A stretch of DNA of 64,000 nucleotides from positions 18,375,260 through 18,439,259 of the forward strand of contig CM042087.1 in assembly GCA_023512835.1 (NCBI GenBank). Direction: 5' to 3'. The notes under the pieces were generated by a model, which saw only the letters and a program-made list of their open reading frames with translations, ran no database searches and was not told where the DNA came from. The DNA comes from Taxillus chinensis (Eukaryota > Streptophyta > Magnoliopsida > Santalales > Loranthaceae). The position numbers and the translations under genes were made by a program. Every line of letters starts with the position of its first letter. Within the stretch, counting starts at the first letter, position 1. This document shows positions 43,489 through 55,156 of this stretch, piece by piece.

Positions 43489-45493
43489 TCAGCTGGGGGC
43501 AAAGGATTTTGAAATGGGAAGTGAAGCATAAAACTTCTTTACAACGTCGCTATTTATAGGATTTCGCAGCTCAACTCCGTCCATTTCTGTGAGGATTAAG
43601 GCCCCTCCTGAGAATGCTCTTTTTACCACATAGGGACCTTCATAGTTCGGAGTCCACTTGCCACGGTGATCATGTTATATCGGCAGTATCTTCTTCAAGA
43701 CCAAGTCCCCTTCTTTGAAGGTTCGGGGTTTCACTTTTTTGTTGAAGCTGGCCATCATCCTTTGTTGATACAACTGGCCTCGGCTGACTGCGGCGAGACG
43801 TTTCCCTTCGATTAGATTCAGCTGCTCAAAACGGTCTCTGACCCATTCAGCTTCATCCAGCTGAGTATCCCTAAGAATTCTGAGTGACGGGATTTCCACC
43901 TCGATGGGTAGGACTGCTTCCATACCATAGGCTAGGGAAAAAGGAGTTGCCCCAGTGGATGTTCGCAAAGAAATCCTGTAAGCATGCAGTGCATAGGGAA
44001 GTTTCTCGTGCCAATCCTTGTATGTCTCGGTCATTTTGCGAATGATGTTCTTGATGTTTTTATTTGCTGCCTCAACCGCTCCATTCATCTTGGGATGATA
44101 TGGGGTAGAATTGCGGTGTCGGATTTTGAATCCTTTGCATAAATTATCCATCATTCTATTGTTCAAATTGACGGCATTGTCAGTTATAATTTGCTCGGGA
44201 AGCCCATAACGACAAATAATGTTGTTTCATAGAAACCTAACCACCACTGATTGAGTCACTTGGGCATAGGAGGCTGCTTCTACCCATTTGGTGAAGTAAT
44301 CGATCGCCACTAAGATGAATCTATGACCGTTGGAAGCCTTAGGTGAAATGGCTCCAATGACGTCCATTCCCCACATGGCGAAAGGCCATGGAGATGTTAT
44401 TGTGTGCAAGTAGGACGAGGGTGCTTGGATTCGATCCCCGTAAACTTGGCACTTAAGGCACATGCGCACATGATGGATGCTATCCTTTTCCATAGTGACC
44501 CAATAGTAGCCCATCCTCATGATCTGTCGGGATAGAGCATGTCCATTCACATGAGCTCCACAGTTGCCATTTTGGACCTCATTGAGGATCTGAGCTGCTT
44601 CATCTTTCTCAACGCACCGTAGTAGCACTATGTCGTAACTGCGCTTGTAAAGGACGGGCCCATCTAAGAAGTAGTTAGCACTTGTTCGCCGAATATTTCT
44701 TTTTTTTGATTCTGAGACTTCTATTGGATATTCTCTTGTGAGTAGATATTGTTTGATATCATGATACCATGACTTTGTGTTAGCATCCATACTAGCCAAC
44801 ATACAGTATATTGGCACTTCTTGTACGCAAATATCAAAAGAGGGCATTTCTAAGCTTGTATCCAACCGGAGGAGGGCTGCCAAAGTAGCCAAGGCATCGG
44901 GAATCCGATTATGTTCTCGGGATGCATGTTCAAATGAGATTTCATCAAATAGTCTAGCCATATCACATATAATCTCTTGGTAGGGAATGAGTTTGGGATT
45001 CCGGGTTTCCCACTCCTTACGAACTTGATAAATTACTAAGGCTGAATCTCCAAAGACTTGAAGCCTTGTAATTCCCCTTATTAAGGCTTCTTGGAGACCC
45101 ATGACACAAGCTTCATATTCTGCTATGTTGTTTGTGCAGGGAAAGGCCAACTTGGTGGCCATGGGATAATGTTGACCGGTTGGGGAGATTAATACTGCCC
45201 CAATCCATGACCAGATAAATTTGAGGCTCCATCAAACCACAGAATCCACGTCTTTGATTCCTGATCCTCCTGAACAGCATTGATCTATTCGTATGGAAAA
45301 TCGGAGCTCATGGGCTCATAATCCTCTAAGGCCCTGTCGGCCAAGTAATCTGCTATGGCACTTCCCTTGATGGCCTTCTGCGGGACATAGATGATATCAC
45401 ATTCCGATAAGAGCAGTTGCCATTTTGCAACCCTTCCTGTCATTGTCGATTTTTCTAACAGGTACTTGAGTGGGTCATGTCTTGAGATGAGCC
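43489..45493 (-). pseudogene. Element F RNase H end, archaeal-type RNase H and integrase
   Basis: From 45493 downward: the tail of the retroviral RNase H (RLISRHDPLKYLLEK, KWQLLLSECDIIYV); a second archaeal-type RNase H (about 45270-44880) with CTNNIAEYEACVMGL, GDSALVIYQV and NRIPDALATLAAL; and integrase with zinc-finger CLKCQVYGD (about 44460), core Asp in MWGMDVIG, ITDNAVN (about 44190) and Glu in NGAVEAANKN (about 44070). The second RNase H marks the Tat lineage. Breaks: frameshifts near 45190 and 44227, and TAA at 43675 in the integrase C-terminus; homology continues to about 43489 (SFAPS). The gene is cut at 45493 by element H, with the RT half at 56983-58375; about 30 residues between the halves are missing. 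Confidence 0.85.
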
Positions 45494-45747
45494 TGACAGA
45501 CAAATTTTTTAGCCTCTCTAAAAGAGAGGGATAATGTGTTTATATATCTCTTCAAAATATATGTTGTTAAATCTCTCTTCAAAATAATAAATTCCCTAAG
45601 TTTGCACTAAAAGAATAGAAGAATAGCAGGAGGGGTCGAACCCACAAGGGATTAGCCTAGTTCTCTAGTTCTCAAAAAAAAAAAAAAACAATTATTTATT
45701 TTTATTTATTATTTTTTAGTTTATTTTTTTTTTTTATATATAAATAA

Positions 45748-45785
<38 letters not shown>

Positions 45786-47030
45786 AAATTTTTTTTTTTT
45801 TTTTTATATTTTAAAAGAATGAGGGGTACAATTTTAACCTCCCCTTTTTTTTTTTCTTGTTTTTTGTTTTTGGGTTGTTTGTTTGAAAAAAATATAAAAA
45901 TTAGCCAAGGACAACAAATGGTCATTGAGGTCCTTTTAAGAGTTGTATGCCAAAATGGTCATCAAAACACACAAACATGCAAAGCCAATAAATCATACTT
46001 GCAAAAGGATAATGATCACACCAATTACAAATAAGTTATGAATCTCAATCCGCCCCAGACTAGGGCTAAGAATATCAAGGTGTACATCCAAAGATAGAAT
46101 TAAGAACAGATTCATAAAACATGCAAAACTCAATCATCCAAACCCAAATATTCATAAACACAAAGAAAGCAACAAGGGGCTACATTGCTCCCCTAGATTA
46201 AAAGAACTACTCACGCATGATTACAAGCAAAACCATAGCAGAAAAGCTCAACATCTTCTTCTTGATCACGCGCACAGCAAAGCTTCAAATCCAGGCTCCA
46301 AAATCCGCGACGGCTGCTGCGACGGCTGCTCTCCTAGGTCAAGGAGCGCCTCCAAGTCGTGGAGCCTCTCTCTCTCTCTAAAACGTGTAGGGGGGTTAGG
46401 CATTGCTAGCAAGGGGCGTGGAGCTCTTATTTATAGAGTTTGGATGGGCCTTGAGGTGTGTAACCTAGCCCACTTATCAAAACGGCGTAGTTTTGATAAA
46501 TAACACTCGAAACTTTAAAAACTCTATCTTCCATCCACAATTTGGACTTGGGCCTTCAGGAACAAATGATCAGCATGGAAAAACGATTGGATCGGTCCAA
46601 AAATATCTCTGCACGCTAATTTGCACGTGATATGATGAATTCACGTTCACCTCCAATTCAGCTCAAACTTCTCCCCAAGCTTCCTTGCATCCTGTAGAGG
46701 CCTGAGAGGCAAAAATAGGCTTGCACGTGAATTGGGTGAATTCACGTGCAGATCCAAATCAGCTCCAAATGCTCTGAAATTTCTGTGGCAGGTAGAGGAC
46801 ATCATTCCAAGCAACTTTTGTTCTTGCACGCCAATTGTTTGAGGCCATCTACTATGTCAAAAGTGAGGTCCAAAACCTGCCAAAACAGCTTAAAAATACA
46901 TGTATTTGCAACTAGCATCTTCCTAGGGGTTAGAGCAAATATATATGATATATGAAGCAATAAGGCTCTAATCATGCTCTTAAACATCATAAATAAACAC
47001 TAGAATAACGGCATAAAATGCACGTTATCA
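45494..47030 (-). mobile_element. 3' LTR of element H (1537 bp)
   Basis: On minus it starts TGATAACGTGC at 47030 and ends TTGTCTGTCA at 45494. The preceding CTTGAGGACAAGCAATGG and AAGTGTGGTG on minus are the typical lead-in to an Athila 3' LTR. TATA-like box at 46427-46437. The T/A runs at 45680-45835 look like poor consensus, as the other LTR reads normal sequence there. Confidence 0.85.
46427..46437 (-). promoter_or_regulatory. TATA-like box in H LTR
   Basis: Minus strand CTATAAATAAG. The counterpart in the other LTR falls in garbled sequence. Confidence 0.55.
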
Positions 47031-49564
47031 AATACACCACACTTGAACCATTGCTTGTCCTCAAGCAAAAACATACAAGCATGCAAAAATAAAATAAACA
47101 CGCAGTCAAAGGGAAGAAAAATAAAATAACAATCAAGGAGAATCATGGTTTCCTAAGCATGCATCTCTATCATGATGAAATGGGAATTTAAGCATCAAAA
47201 TGAGTCATAACTTAGTTCATTCATGTCCATATCCCTAGTCCAACAACCATGCAATATCACCACTTAAATTTCAGATATGAGCAAGCAATCCATGATAAAA
47301 TAGCACCTTGTTTCCCTTTAAGTTTTTACCAAGGATAAGCAGCCTCACTCAAATATAATAATTCTCAAGCCCCAATACCTATCAATGAACAATGGATGGA
47401 AAACTCTATCTCTACACTCGCCATCAGCTATTGATTAAGTACTTGCCAAGCAATCACGAGAGTTCCCTATTGTGCTCATCAAAGAAAACACACTCACTAT
47501 TCTACTTTATTTGAACTCACACGCTAGTCTAAACTCAATAAACTCACACTCTATTCTAATAACTGATAAAACAAAACCATGAGCCAAAGAATTGAGCTCA
47601 ACACTCTTAAAACAAAACACAATTAAGCCAATGTGGCTACAAATCTAAACAATCACACAAACATCAAGCCATTGTGGCTTTTATTCTGATTTTTTTTTTC
47701 TTTCTCTCTTTTTTTTTTTTTTAAGTAATAACCTTACAAGGTTGCATTTTATGCTCTCCCTTGATGGATTATTCACTCTTTTTTTTTTACTCACATAACA
47801 CATAAATAAGACTGATTTTTCTAATGCATACCCCTTGCCATTTTGCTACATAAGGAGAGACAGAAATTCATTGATGTCTCACATCCCATTTCCCAATTAA
47901 GTGATGGCTTTTTCACATTTTATATCACAGCCTTTTCCAATAATATCACACAATAAAGAAAAGAATGCAAAGACAGTCATAATGACTTAGAGGTCTTGCA
48001 TCCTAACTCCACACACCAAACACTGAGCACTAATAAGTAATCACATGCTTACTTGACTCCTACCATTAAATAACCAATGTTAAGTGCAAAGAAGAGTAGC
48101 AAATCAAACTATTACCCATAAACCATAAATGTCACTCAAGGGCTAAAAGAAGCTGTTCTCATTTTGCATTTCTTTTTCACTCAACTTTAAGGGTTACTTA
48201 GGTCTATCATAGCATTTCATGCTCAGCTAATATTCAAAACTCAGCTCCAAAAACATGGTGATATCATTCAAAAGATAAAGACATGATTAAACCAATTCAG
48301 AGCACATTTTAACTACTTTAACACCCTTATCACAACATGATACTAATGTGGCATAAAAATTAAATTTTAAGCCAAAATTGCATACTTAATATCCATGCCT
48401 CCACAAGCAAATCATTCAAGCAAACAACTCAAACAATCATGCAACAAAAAACATTTTTTTTTGTTTTTTTTTTTTTTAAAAAAATAAAAATAATAAATAA
48501 AACATGCAATCACAACATAAAAGACCAGCAAGTGGCTCAAGTCACTCCCCATACACCACACTTAAAATATGCTATGTCCTCATGGCATAAAAATAGGGAG
48601 TAGGAAAATACTTACCTCTCAGTTGGCAAGCTGTAGTAGTAGATAACATTGGCCACCATTCGTCGCACCTTTGGCCACAAAGTCAACCGACGTCTCGCCG
48701 GCACTTCCCAAGTTTCCTTCCCTTGCAGAATAGCCATCATGTAGTAGCAAGCAAAGATCCCACTGGAGTGATTCTGGTGTGGAAGCCTTTGAAGATGGCC
48801 TCTCTCTATATAGCGTGTAGAAGAAAAGATGCTCCAATTGGCGTGATACACGTGCCCCTAACTTTTCAGAGTGTTCTGACCAAAATAGCCTCTGCACGTG
48901 AATTGGCTGAATTGGCGTGCAGGTCAGAATCGTCCCAAACTTTGGTGGTGGGTCCCCAATGAGCTGGCAAGCAATAGTCCCTTCTGCACGTGAATTGTGG
49001 GAAGCTTCTAGGAGGGCTAAAATCGGTATTTTGCATTTTTGGGCCTCCATATGACAGCTAGCAATTCGCGTGCAAGAGTAAACGTGAATCACATGGTCTT
49101 CATCTACCATTCCGAGAAAGTTACGACTAAAAAAAGGAGTTGCACGTGAATTGGGCAACTCACGTGCAAATTCACGTTCAGGCCAAACTGGCCCAAATTT
49201 CTCCACTGAGTTGCTTATGCATTATGGACCATCTTTAAGTCTTGCACGTGAATTGTTGGAGCCCATCTTCAAGCACTTTTGGGCTTCACTTGCTCCTTGC
49301 TCCTTGACTTTGACTTTAAAAACAATTCCACAAGTTCAGGACCCAAAAATTTGCTCATCCTGCACATGGTTAGCTAAGAAAGGAACAAAGTCTCCTGCAC
49401 AATGGTTAGCTTGCAAACAAATTTATTGAAGAAAACAAATAAGAGAAAATAACATAAAATAAAACACAGCAATAAACATTGGGTTGCCTCCCAACCAGGC
49501 GCTTTATTTAAAGTCCAGTAGCTAGACTTTCGATGATGATCATGCAATGGTGAAAGAGAGGGAA
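47031..49564 (-). other. H region between integrase and 3' LTR, no clear gene
   Basis: 2.5 kb. Just after integrase (about 49481-49500) lies the gggttgcctcccaa motif (minus TTGGGAGGCAACCC), common after pol in Athila-type elements. 48600-49300 resembles the element's own LTR in its G-box words and a ctctctatatagcgtgtag segment. An open frame at 48619-49206 (195 codons, minus) overlaps this LTR-like part and matches nothing I know. 47031-48560 is AT-rich with no conserved ORF. No env recognised. Confidence 0.6.
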
Positions 49565-51012
49565 TCAACTATCTCCCTCTCGAGTTGAATCAAAGTAAGG
49601 TTTCAGCCTATTGCCATTCACCCAAAATTTCTTGCCATCTACAGCTTGGAGCTCAAAGCTTCCATATGGCTTCTTATCAACTATCACAAAAGGTCCCATC
49701 CACTTGGACCTTAATTTGCCAGGAAATAACCTCAACCTTGTGTTAAATAGAAGAACTTTCTGCCCTAAGGTTAAAGGTTCATTGTTGAGTTGCCTATCAT
49801 GCCATTGCTTAGTTCTTTCTTTGTAGAATTTAGCACTATCATAGGCATCCAACCTAAGCTCATCTAACTCAATTAATTGAGTCATCCTAAGCTCCTTGAT
49901 CTCTTGTGGGTTAAAATTTAACTTCTTCAAGGCCCAATGAGCCTTGTGTTCTAGTTCCACAGGCAAGTGACATGCCTTACCATATAGAATACGGTAAGGT
50001 GACATCCCAATGGGAGTTTTGTAAGCTGTCCTATATGCCCATAAAGCTTCATCAAGCCTTTGAGACCAATCTTTCCTATTGGCTCCAACAGTTTTCTCTA
50101 AAATGGCCTTAATCTCTCCTGTTGGACACTTCGCTTGTCCATTAGCTTGTGGGTGGTAAGCTAAAGACTTCCTATGAGTGACACCATACTTGTTCAATAA
50201 TTTATCAAACAATTTGTTGCAAAAATGACTACCCTCATCACTGATTATAGCCCTTGGTGTCCCAAAATGGCTAAAGATGTTCCTAGTAAGGAAGTGAGTC
50301 ACAACCCTAGCATCATTCACTCTAGTAGGAATAGCTTCTACCCACTTAGACACATAATCCACAAGAAGCAAAATGTATGAATACCCATCGAATTGGGGAA
50401 TGGCCCCATGAAGTCAATGCCCCAAATGTCAAAAATTTCAACTGGAAGAATTCCGGTTAAGGGCATCTCATTTTTCCTAGACAAACCACCTACCCTTTGA
50501 CATCTATCACACTTTTTGATGTAGATATAGGTGTCTTTCACCATGTGAGGCCAATAAAAGCCACACCGCATGATCTTAGCCACGGTTCTCTGCACCCCAA
50601 AGTGGCCCCCATAATGTGATGCATGACAATGATGTATTATGTCATCTACCTCCTCCTCAAGGACACACTTTCTTATGATTTGGTCTGGACACCTCCTATA
50701 AAGAATTGGGTCTTCCCAAATGTATTTCCTAGCATCCACTACCAATTTCTTTCTCTGGTGATAGTCTAACTGCTTGGGTATGAACCCAGTGGCTAAATAA
50801 TTTGCTATGTCAAGAAACCAAGGAAGATGATGCACCTCAAACAACTTCTCATCAGGAAAGTCATCTACAATGGGTAGAGACTTAGGTGCATTCTCCACAC
50901 GAGGAGAGGTGATCAGCCATAGAATTTAGGGCTCCCTTTGTGTCTCTAATTTCAAGGTCAAATTCCTGTAAGAGGAGAACCCATCTAATCAAGCGTGGCT
51001 TAGCTTCTTTTT
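49565..51012 (-). pseudogene. Element H integrase
   Basis: From about 50995 the RNase H tail runs into the 'DHLS' end. Integrase zinc finger: HCHASHYGGHFG and CDRCQRVGG (about 50640-50490). Core: [10 protein letters not shown] (first Asp), IISDEGSHF (second Asp, about 50250), then [16 protein letters not shown], where the catalytic Glu expected after 'NGQA' reads Lys. C-terminal part: [32 protein letters not shown], stop at 49565. A frameshift at about 50350 separates the two ORFs (50898-50338 and 50371-49565). It would insert cDNA, but the Glu loss makes that unlikely. Confidence 0.88.
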
Positions 51013-52697
51013 TTAGCAAACAAATATTTCAACGCAAAGATGATCGGTATAAACAATGACTTTAGACCCCAAAAGGTAGGGTCTAAACTTGTTGCGACCA
51101 TAAACCACGGCTAGCAACTCTTTCTCGGTGGTGGTATAGTTCCGTTGAGCATCATCTAAGGTCTTACTAGCATAGTAAATGACCCTAAACACCTTTTCTC
51201 GCCTTTGCCCTAAGACTACCCCCAAAAGCATAATCACTCGCATCGCACATTAGCTCAAAAGGTTGAGCCCAGTCGGGTGTGACTATAACAGTGCGATGAC
51301 TAACTTACCCTTGAGGATGTTAAAAGCTTCTAAGCAATCTTCATTAAACTCAAAGCTTGTGTCTTTTTCTAACAACCTACTCATGGGTTTTGCAATTTTT
51401 GAGAAGTCCTTAATGAATCTCCTATAAAAGCCAGCATGGCCAAGGAAACTTCTCACTCCTTTTTCATTAGTTGGAGGTAGGCGAGTCTCAATAGTGGAGA
51501 TTTTTGCCTTGTCTACCTCCAAACCATGTGCGGACACCTTGTGCCCTAGAACTATCCCCTCTGTTACCATGAAATGGCATTTCTCCCAATTTAGGACTAG
51601 TTCCTTCTCCTCACATCTCTCTAAGACCACATCTAGATTTCTCAAGCACCGTTGGTAAGAGGAACCAAACACCGAGAAGTCATCCATGAAGACCTCCATG
51701 ATCTCCTCAACCAAACCCTGAAAAATAGCCATCATACACCTTTGAAAGGTGGTAGGGGCATTACAAAGCCCAAATGGCATTCTCCTAAATGCAAATGTGC
51801 CAAAAGGGCACGTGAAGGTGGTCTTTTCTTGGTCCTCGGGCTTAACCATGATCTGATTATACCCGGAATAGCCATCTAAAAAGCGATAGTGACTATAGCC
51901 AGCTAACCTATCCAACATTTGGTCAATGAAAGGAAGAGGAAAATGATCCTTCCTAGTGGCCTTGTTCACTTTCTATAGTCAACACACACTCTCCACCCCG
52001 TCACGGTGCGAGATGGGATCAATTCATTTTTCTCATTCTTAATCACAGTCATGCCCCCTTTCTTGGGCACAACATGCAATGGACTCACCCACTCACTATC
52101 TGAAATAGCATAAATTATACCCGCATTTTTCCATTTTAAAATTTCTTTTCTAACAACTTCTTTCATAGCAGGGTTTAATCTTCTTTGTCTCTCAGCAGTG
52201 GGTTTAAAGTCATCATTCATTAAAATCTTATGCATGCAAATCCCTGGACTAATACCCCTAATGTCTTCAATGTTCCATCCTAGGGCCTTTTTGTGTTTCC
52301 TAAGGACTTCTAACAATTGAGTACACTCCACATCATTCAAATTAGAAGCAACAATAACAGGGAATTGATTTGTAGAGTCTAGAAATTCATACCTTAGGTG
52401 TCCAGGCAGCTCCTTCAGTTCTGGAGCTGGAGGCATGTCATCTTCTTTTTCCTCCTCAGCTTGCTCCAAAGAGTTTGTAATTTGCTCATTTTCCTCAGCT
52501 GTCAAGTAAATCTCTTCATCTTGTTTAGCTTCTATAAGCTGAAGGGCTCCATCATTGGTGGTGGTAATTTCTTCTGCCAAGTAATCTTCCACCAATTCCT
52601 CAAGGTCTTCAACCCAAAGGCAATCCTCCTCCTCTTGACCTTGCAAAGCCTTCCCCATGTGGAAGACTAAGGTCTCCTCATTAATTCTCAGAGTTAG
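51013..52697 (-). pseudogene. Element H linker, reverse transcriptase and RNase H
   Basis: Acidic linker (52658-52300: EEVVEDYLAEE-like, EEEKEDDMP), then RT: GWRVCVDYRK, loss of one base at about 51966 that breaks the frame, then PFGLCNAPTTFQRCM and the catalytic FMDD in EVFMDDFSVFGSS (about 51690). RNase H: YYASKTLDDAQRNYTTTEKELLAVVY (about 51180-51100), then a frameshift before DHLC. FMDD in place of YVDD is usual for Athila. RT is otherwise open for 228 codons. Confidence 0.88.
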
Positions 52698-53216
52698 CTA
52701 CCCTTGAGCAACATCAATCAATGCACAACCCGTTCTGAGAAACGGTCTTCCAAGGAGTAGCTGAACTCCTCTATCTTCTTCCATCTCCAAAACAACAAAG
52801 TCCGCTGGAAATATGAAGGAACCCACTTTGACTAACACGTCTTCAATTATCCCTTCAGGCCTTCCAGTAGACCGGTCAGCAAACTGCAATGATATGGAAG
52901 TGGGCTTCATGCCCTTAAGCCCAAGCTGCTTGTACAAAGCAAAGGAAATCAAATTGATGCTGGCCCCTAAATCACATAGGGCCTTCTTGCGCGGTGCATT
53001 GCCAATCACACAAGGGAGATTAAAGCTGCCCGGATCTTTATGCTTGATGGGCAAACTCTGTTGAACAACACTGCTCACCTCGTTAGTGACTGCCAGTGTC
53101 TCATGATCCCCATATTTCCTCTTCTTTGTCACAAAATCTTTGATGTATTTTCTGTACCTAGGCATCTGCTCCAAAACTTCCACAAATGGAATGTTAATCT
53201 CAAGCTTCTTGAACAA
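52698..53216 (-). CDS. Element H aspartic protease region
   Basis: 172 codons open. The protease motif ALCDLGASINLI (D-L-G-A, the Athila variant of D-S/T-G-A) lies at about 52975-52940, and the flap and C-terminal LLLGRPFLRTG near 52750. Upstream the frame carries YRKYIKDFVTKKRK, typical of the Gag-PR junction. It would cleave the polyprotein. The TAG at 52698 ends it before the linker, probably a secondary stop because pol homology continues. Confidence 0.82.
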   Translation of the reverse strand: MFKKLEINIPFVEVLEQMPRYRKYIKDFVTKKRKYGDHETLAVTNEVSSVVQQSLPIKHKDPGSFNLPCVIGNAPRKKALCDLGASINLISFALYKQLGLKGMKPTSISLQFADRSTGRPEGIIEDVLVKVGSFIFPADFVVLEMEEDRGVQLLLGRPFLRTGCALIDVAQG

Positions 53217-53218
53217 AC

Positions 53219-54946
53219 TCAGGAAGCGCTCATACTCTTCTTCAACCCTCTGGTTCCTCGGCCTCGAGGAAATGGCATAGTAGGCCCGAGCTCTTGCTTC
53301 CGTTCTTGACTATTCTGTCTTGACTCGGTGCTTGTCCATCTTTTCTTGCACTTTTTCTTCAGCTTTATCTGATTTTCCTTGGTCTTCAGCTTCCAAGGGT
53401 CTGCTTTGTTCTTCTGGAATTGCCTTCTTCTTAGGCTCTTCAGCTTCATTTAGTGTCTTTCCGCTCCTTAGAGTGATAGCCTTGCAACTCTCCTTGGGGT
53501 TCACCTCAGTGTCACTTGGAAAAGTGTTGGTGGACACCCTTTGATTAGCATTCTGTGCCATGCTCACAAGTAACTTCTCCATACTCTTAAATGAAGTCTC
53601 CATACTATCTACCCTTTCCTTCAGATCACCCACCTCTCTTCTAGCTGTCTCATCCTCATGCTGATATGTTCTTCTTTGCTTGTTGAGGCCGAGGTTGCTT
53701 GTCAGTGAATCCAGGAGGTGGTTGTAAGAAATTATCAGTAGCATACTGGATTTTGCTTCATCCCCGGAGGCACATATTTGTACTTGAAATGAGGTATCTC
53801 CCCCTCGGTTCCGATTTTTCTGAAAAGGCCGAGACTGCCGATTCCTGGTTGTACCCTTGTTGTTGTTGTTGAGGATAAAATTGCCTTTTGGTACAAGCCC
53901 TTTCCTCCAACATAATTTGCTTCTTCACTCCACTCCAGCCCCGCTCAACTACCTGGTAAAGCTTGTGATCCTTCAACTTTAAGAGCCAATACTTCCATGC
54001 TTTTCACTAAAGCTTGAATCGTGCTTGCACATCATTGGAAGAATTTTCAACTGAAGCTATCTTCTCCCTCGGCTTTGAAGTACGCACATTAGACCACTGC
54101 CAATCAGCTAATGACAGCCTCTCCAATAGCTCTGCTGCTGCGTCAGGCTCTAGGTTCATCAAGCATCCTCCAGCAGCTGCATTCACCTTGTCTTGTGAAT
54201 GGGACTGAAGACCTGTGTAGAAAGATTCAATTTGAATCCACTGGGGTCTTCCATGATCAGGGCATCTCCTCACTAAGTCTTTGAAACGCTCCCAAGCTTC
54301 ATGAAGAGTCTCCATCTCATCTTGCCTGAACCTGCTAATCTCTCCTCTGAGCTGGATCACCTTGGAAGGAGGGAAGTACTTTGACATGAACTTGGTCTGC
54401 ATCTCCTCCCAAGTGTTGATTGAACCTGTTGGCAGACTGTTGAACCAGCCAAGAGCTCTATCCCTTAAAGAGAAAGGGAAAAGCCTTAGCTTTATGGCCT
54501 CCTCCGACACATTGTTGATCTTGATGGTGTCACACACCTGGTAGAACCTCATCAAATGCTGGTGTGGATCATCCACGGTTGTTCCTCCAAACGCGTTGTT
54601 GCTCACCATGTTGATCAATGCCGGCTTCAGCTCAAAGCTATTTGCTTGGACTCTTGTTTGCCGAATCCCAGAATAATGATCTGACATCATCGGCCTCGCA
54701 TAATCTAAGAAGGTTCTGGACATAAACCTATTACCCTCTTCTTCCGGGATATTGGCCATTGTAATTGGCCCCTCCTTGCGGTGCACCACCATCAGGTCCG
54801 AGATCTGCCATCGGATCGCCTACGGATTGCTCCAAGCCTTGTAGTGCTTCTTCCGCCTCTCGTCTTGCTTCCCTAGCTGCTCTACGACGAGCTCCGAACA
54901 ACCTTTCAGGTTCCCGCGTAAATTGTATATCCTCCTCTCTTTGCAT
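53219..54946 (-). pseudogene. Element H gag
   Basis: First ATG at 54946 after the PBS. An Arg/Glu-rich start (RRRAAREARREAEEAL) leads by a frameshift near 54790 into a Retrotrans_gag-type capsid at 54750-54010: ALINMVSNNAFGG, HLMRFYQVCDTIK, RDRALGWFNSLP, KFMSKYFPPSK, ETLHEAWERFKDL. Then a Gln-rich part (about 53870), a coiled-coil-like part with DLKERVDSME, and ESCKAITLRSGKTL (about 53490), a typical Athila motif. No CCHC knuckle. Frameshifts near 54000, 53760 and 53310. Confidence 0.85.
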
Positions 54947-55135
54947 GCACAACTAGGAATCCTTGATGTATGTTCCTGTAAACAACAACAAGAACACACC
55001 CAGCAGCTCCGAACAATGCAAAATAAACAAATAAAGAACACAAAATAACAGAAAATAAAAGACAAAATAAAACACCAAGATCGGAATTCAAACAATTTCA
55101 CTCAATGTTGATTTTAAAAACTAGTTAATCGTTGA

Positions 55136-55153
55136 ATCCCCGGAACGGCGCCA
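55136..55153 (-). other. Primer-binding site, tRNA-Asp (element H)
   Basis: On minus TGGCGCCGTTCCGGGGAT, three bases from the LTR end. Matches the 3' end of plant tRNA-Asp (one mismatch), the usual Athila primer. 54953-55135 is the short gag leader. Confidence 0.85.
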
Positions 55154-55156
55154 ATT

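Noticed and set aside
48619..49206. 195-codon ORF as an Athila env gene
   Set aside because: No signal peptide or membrane segment, overlaps an LTR-like stretch, and no resemblance to env-like proteins.
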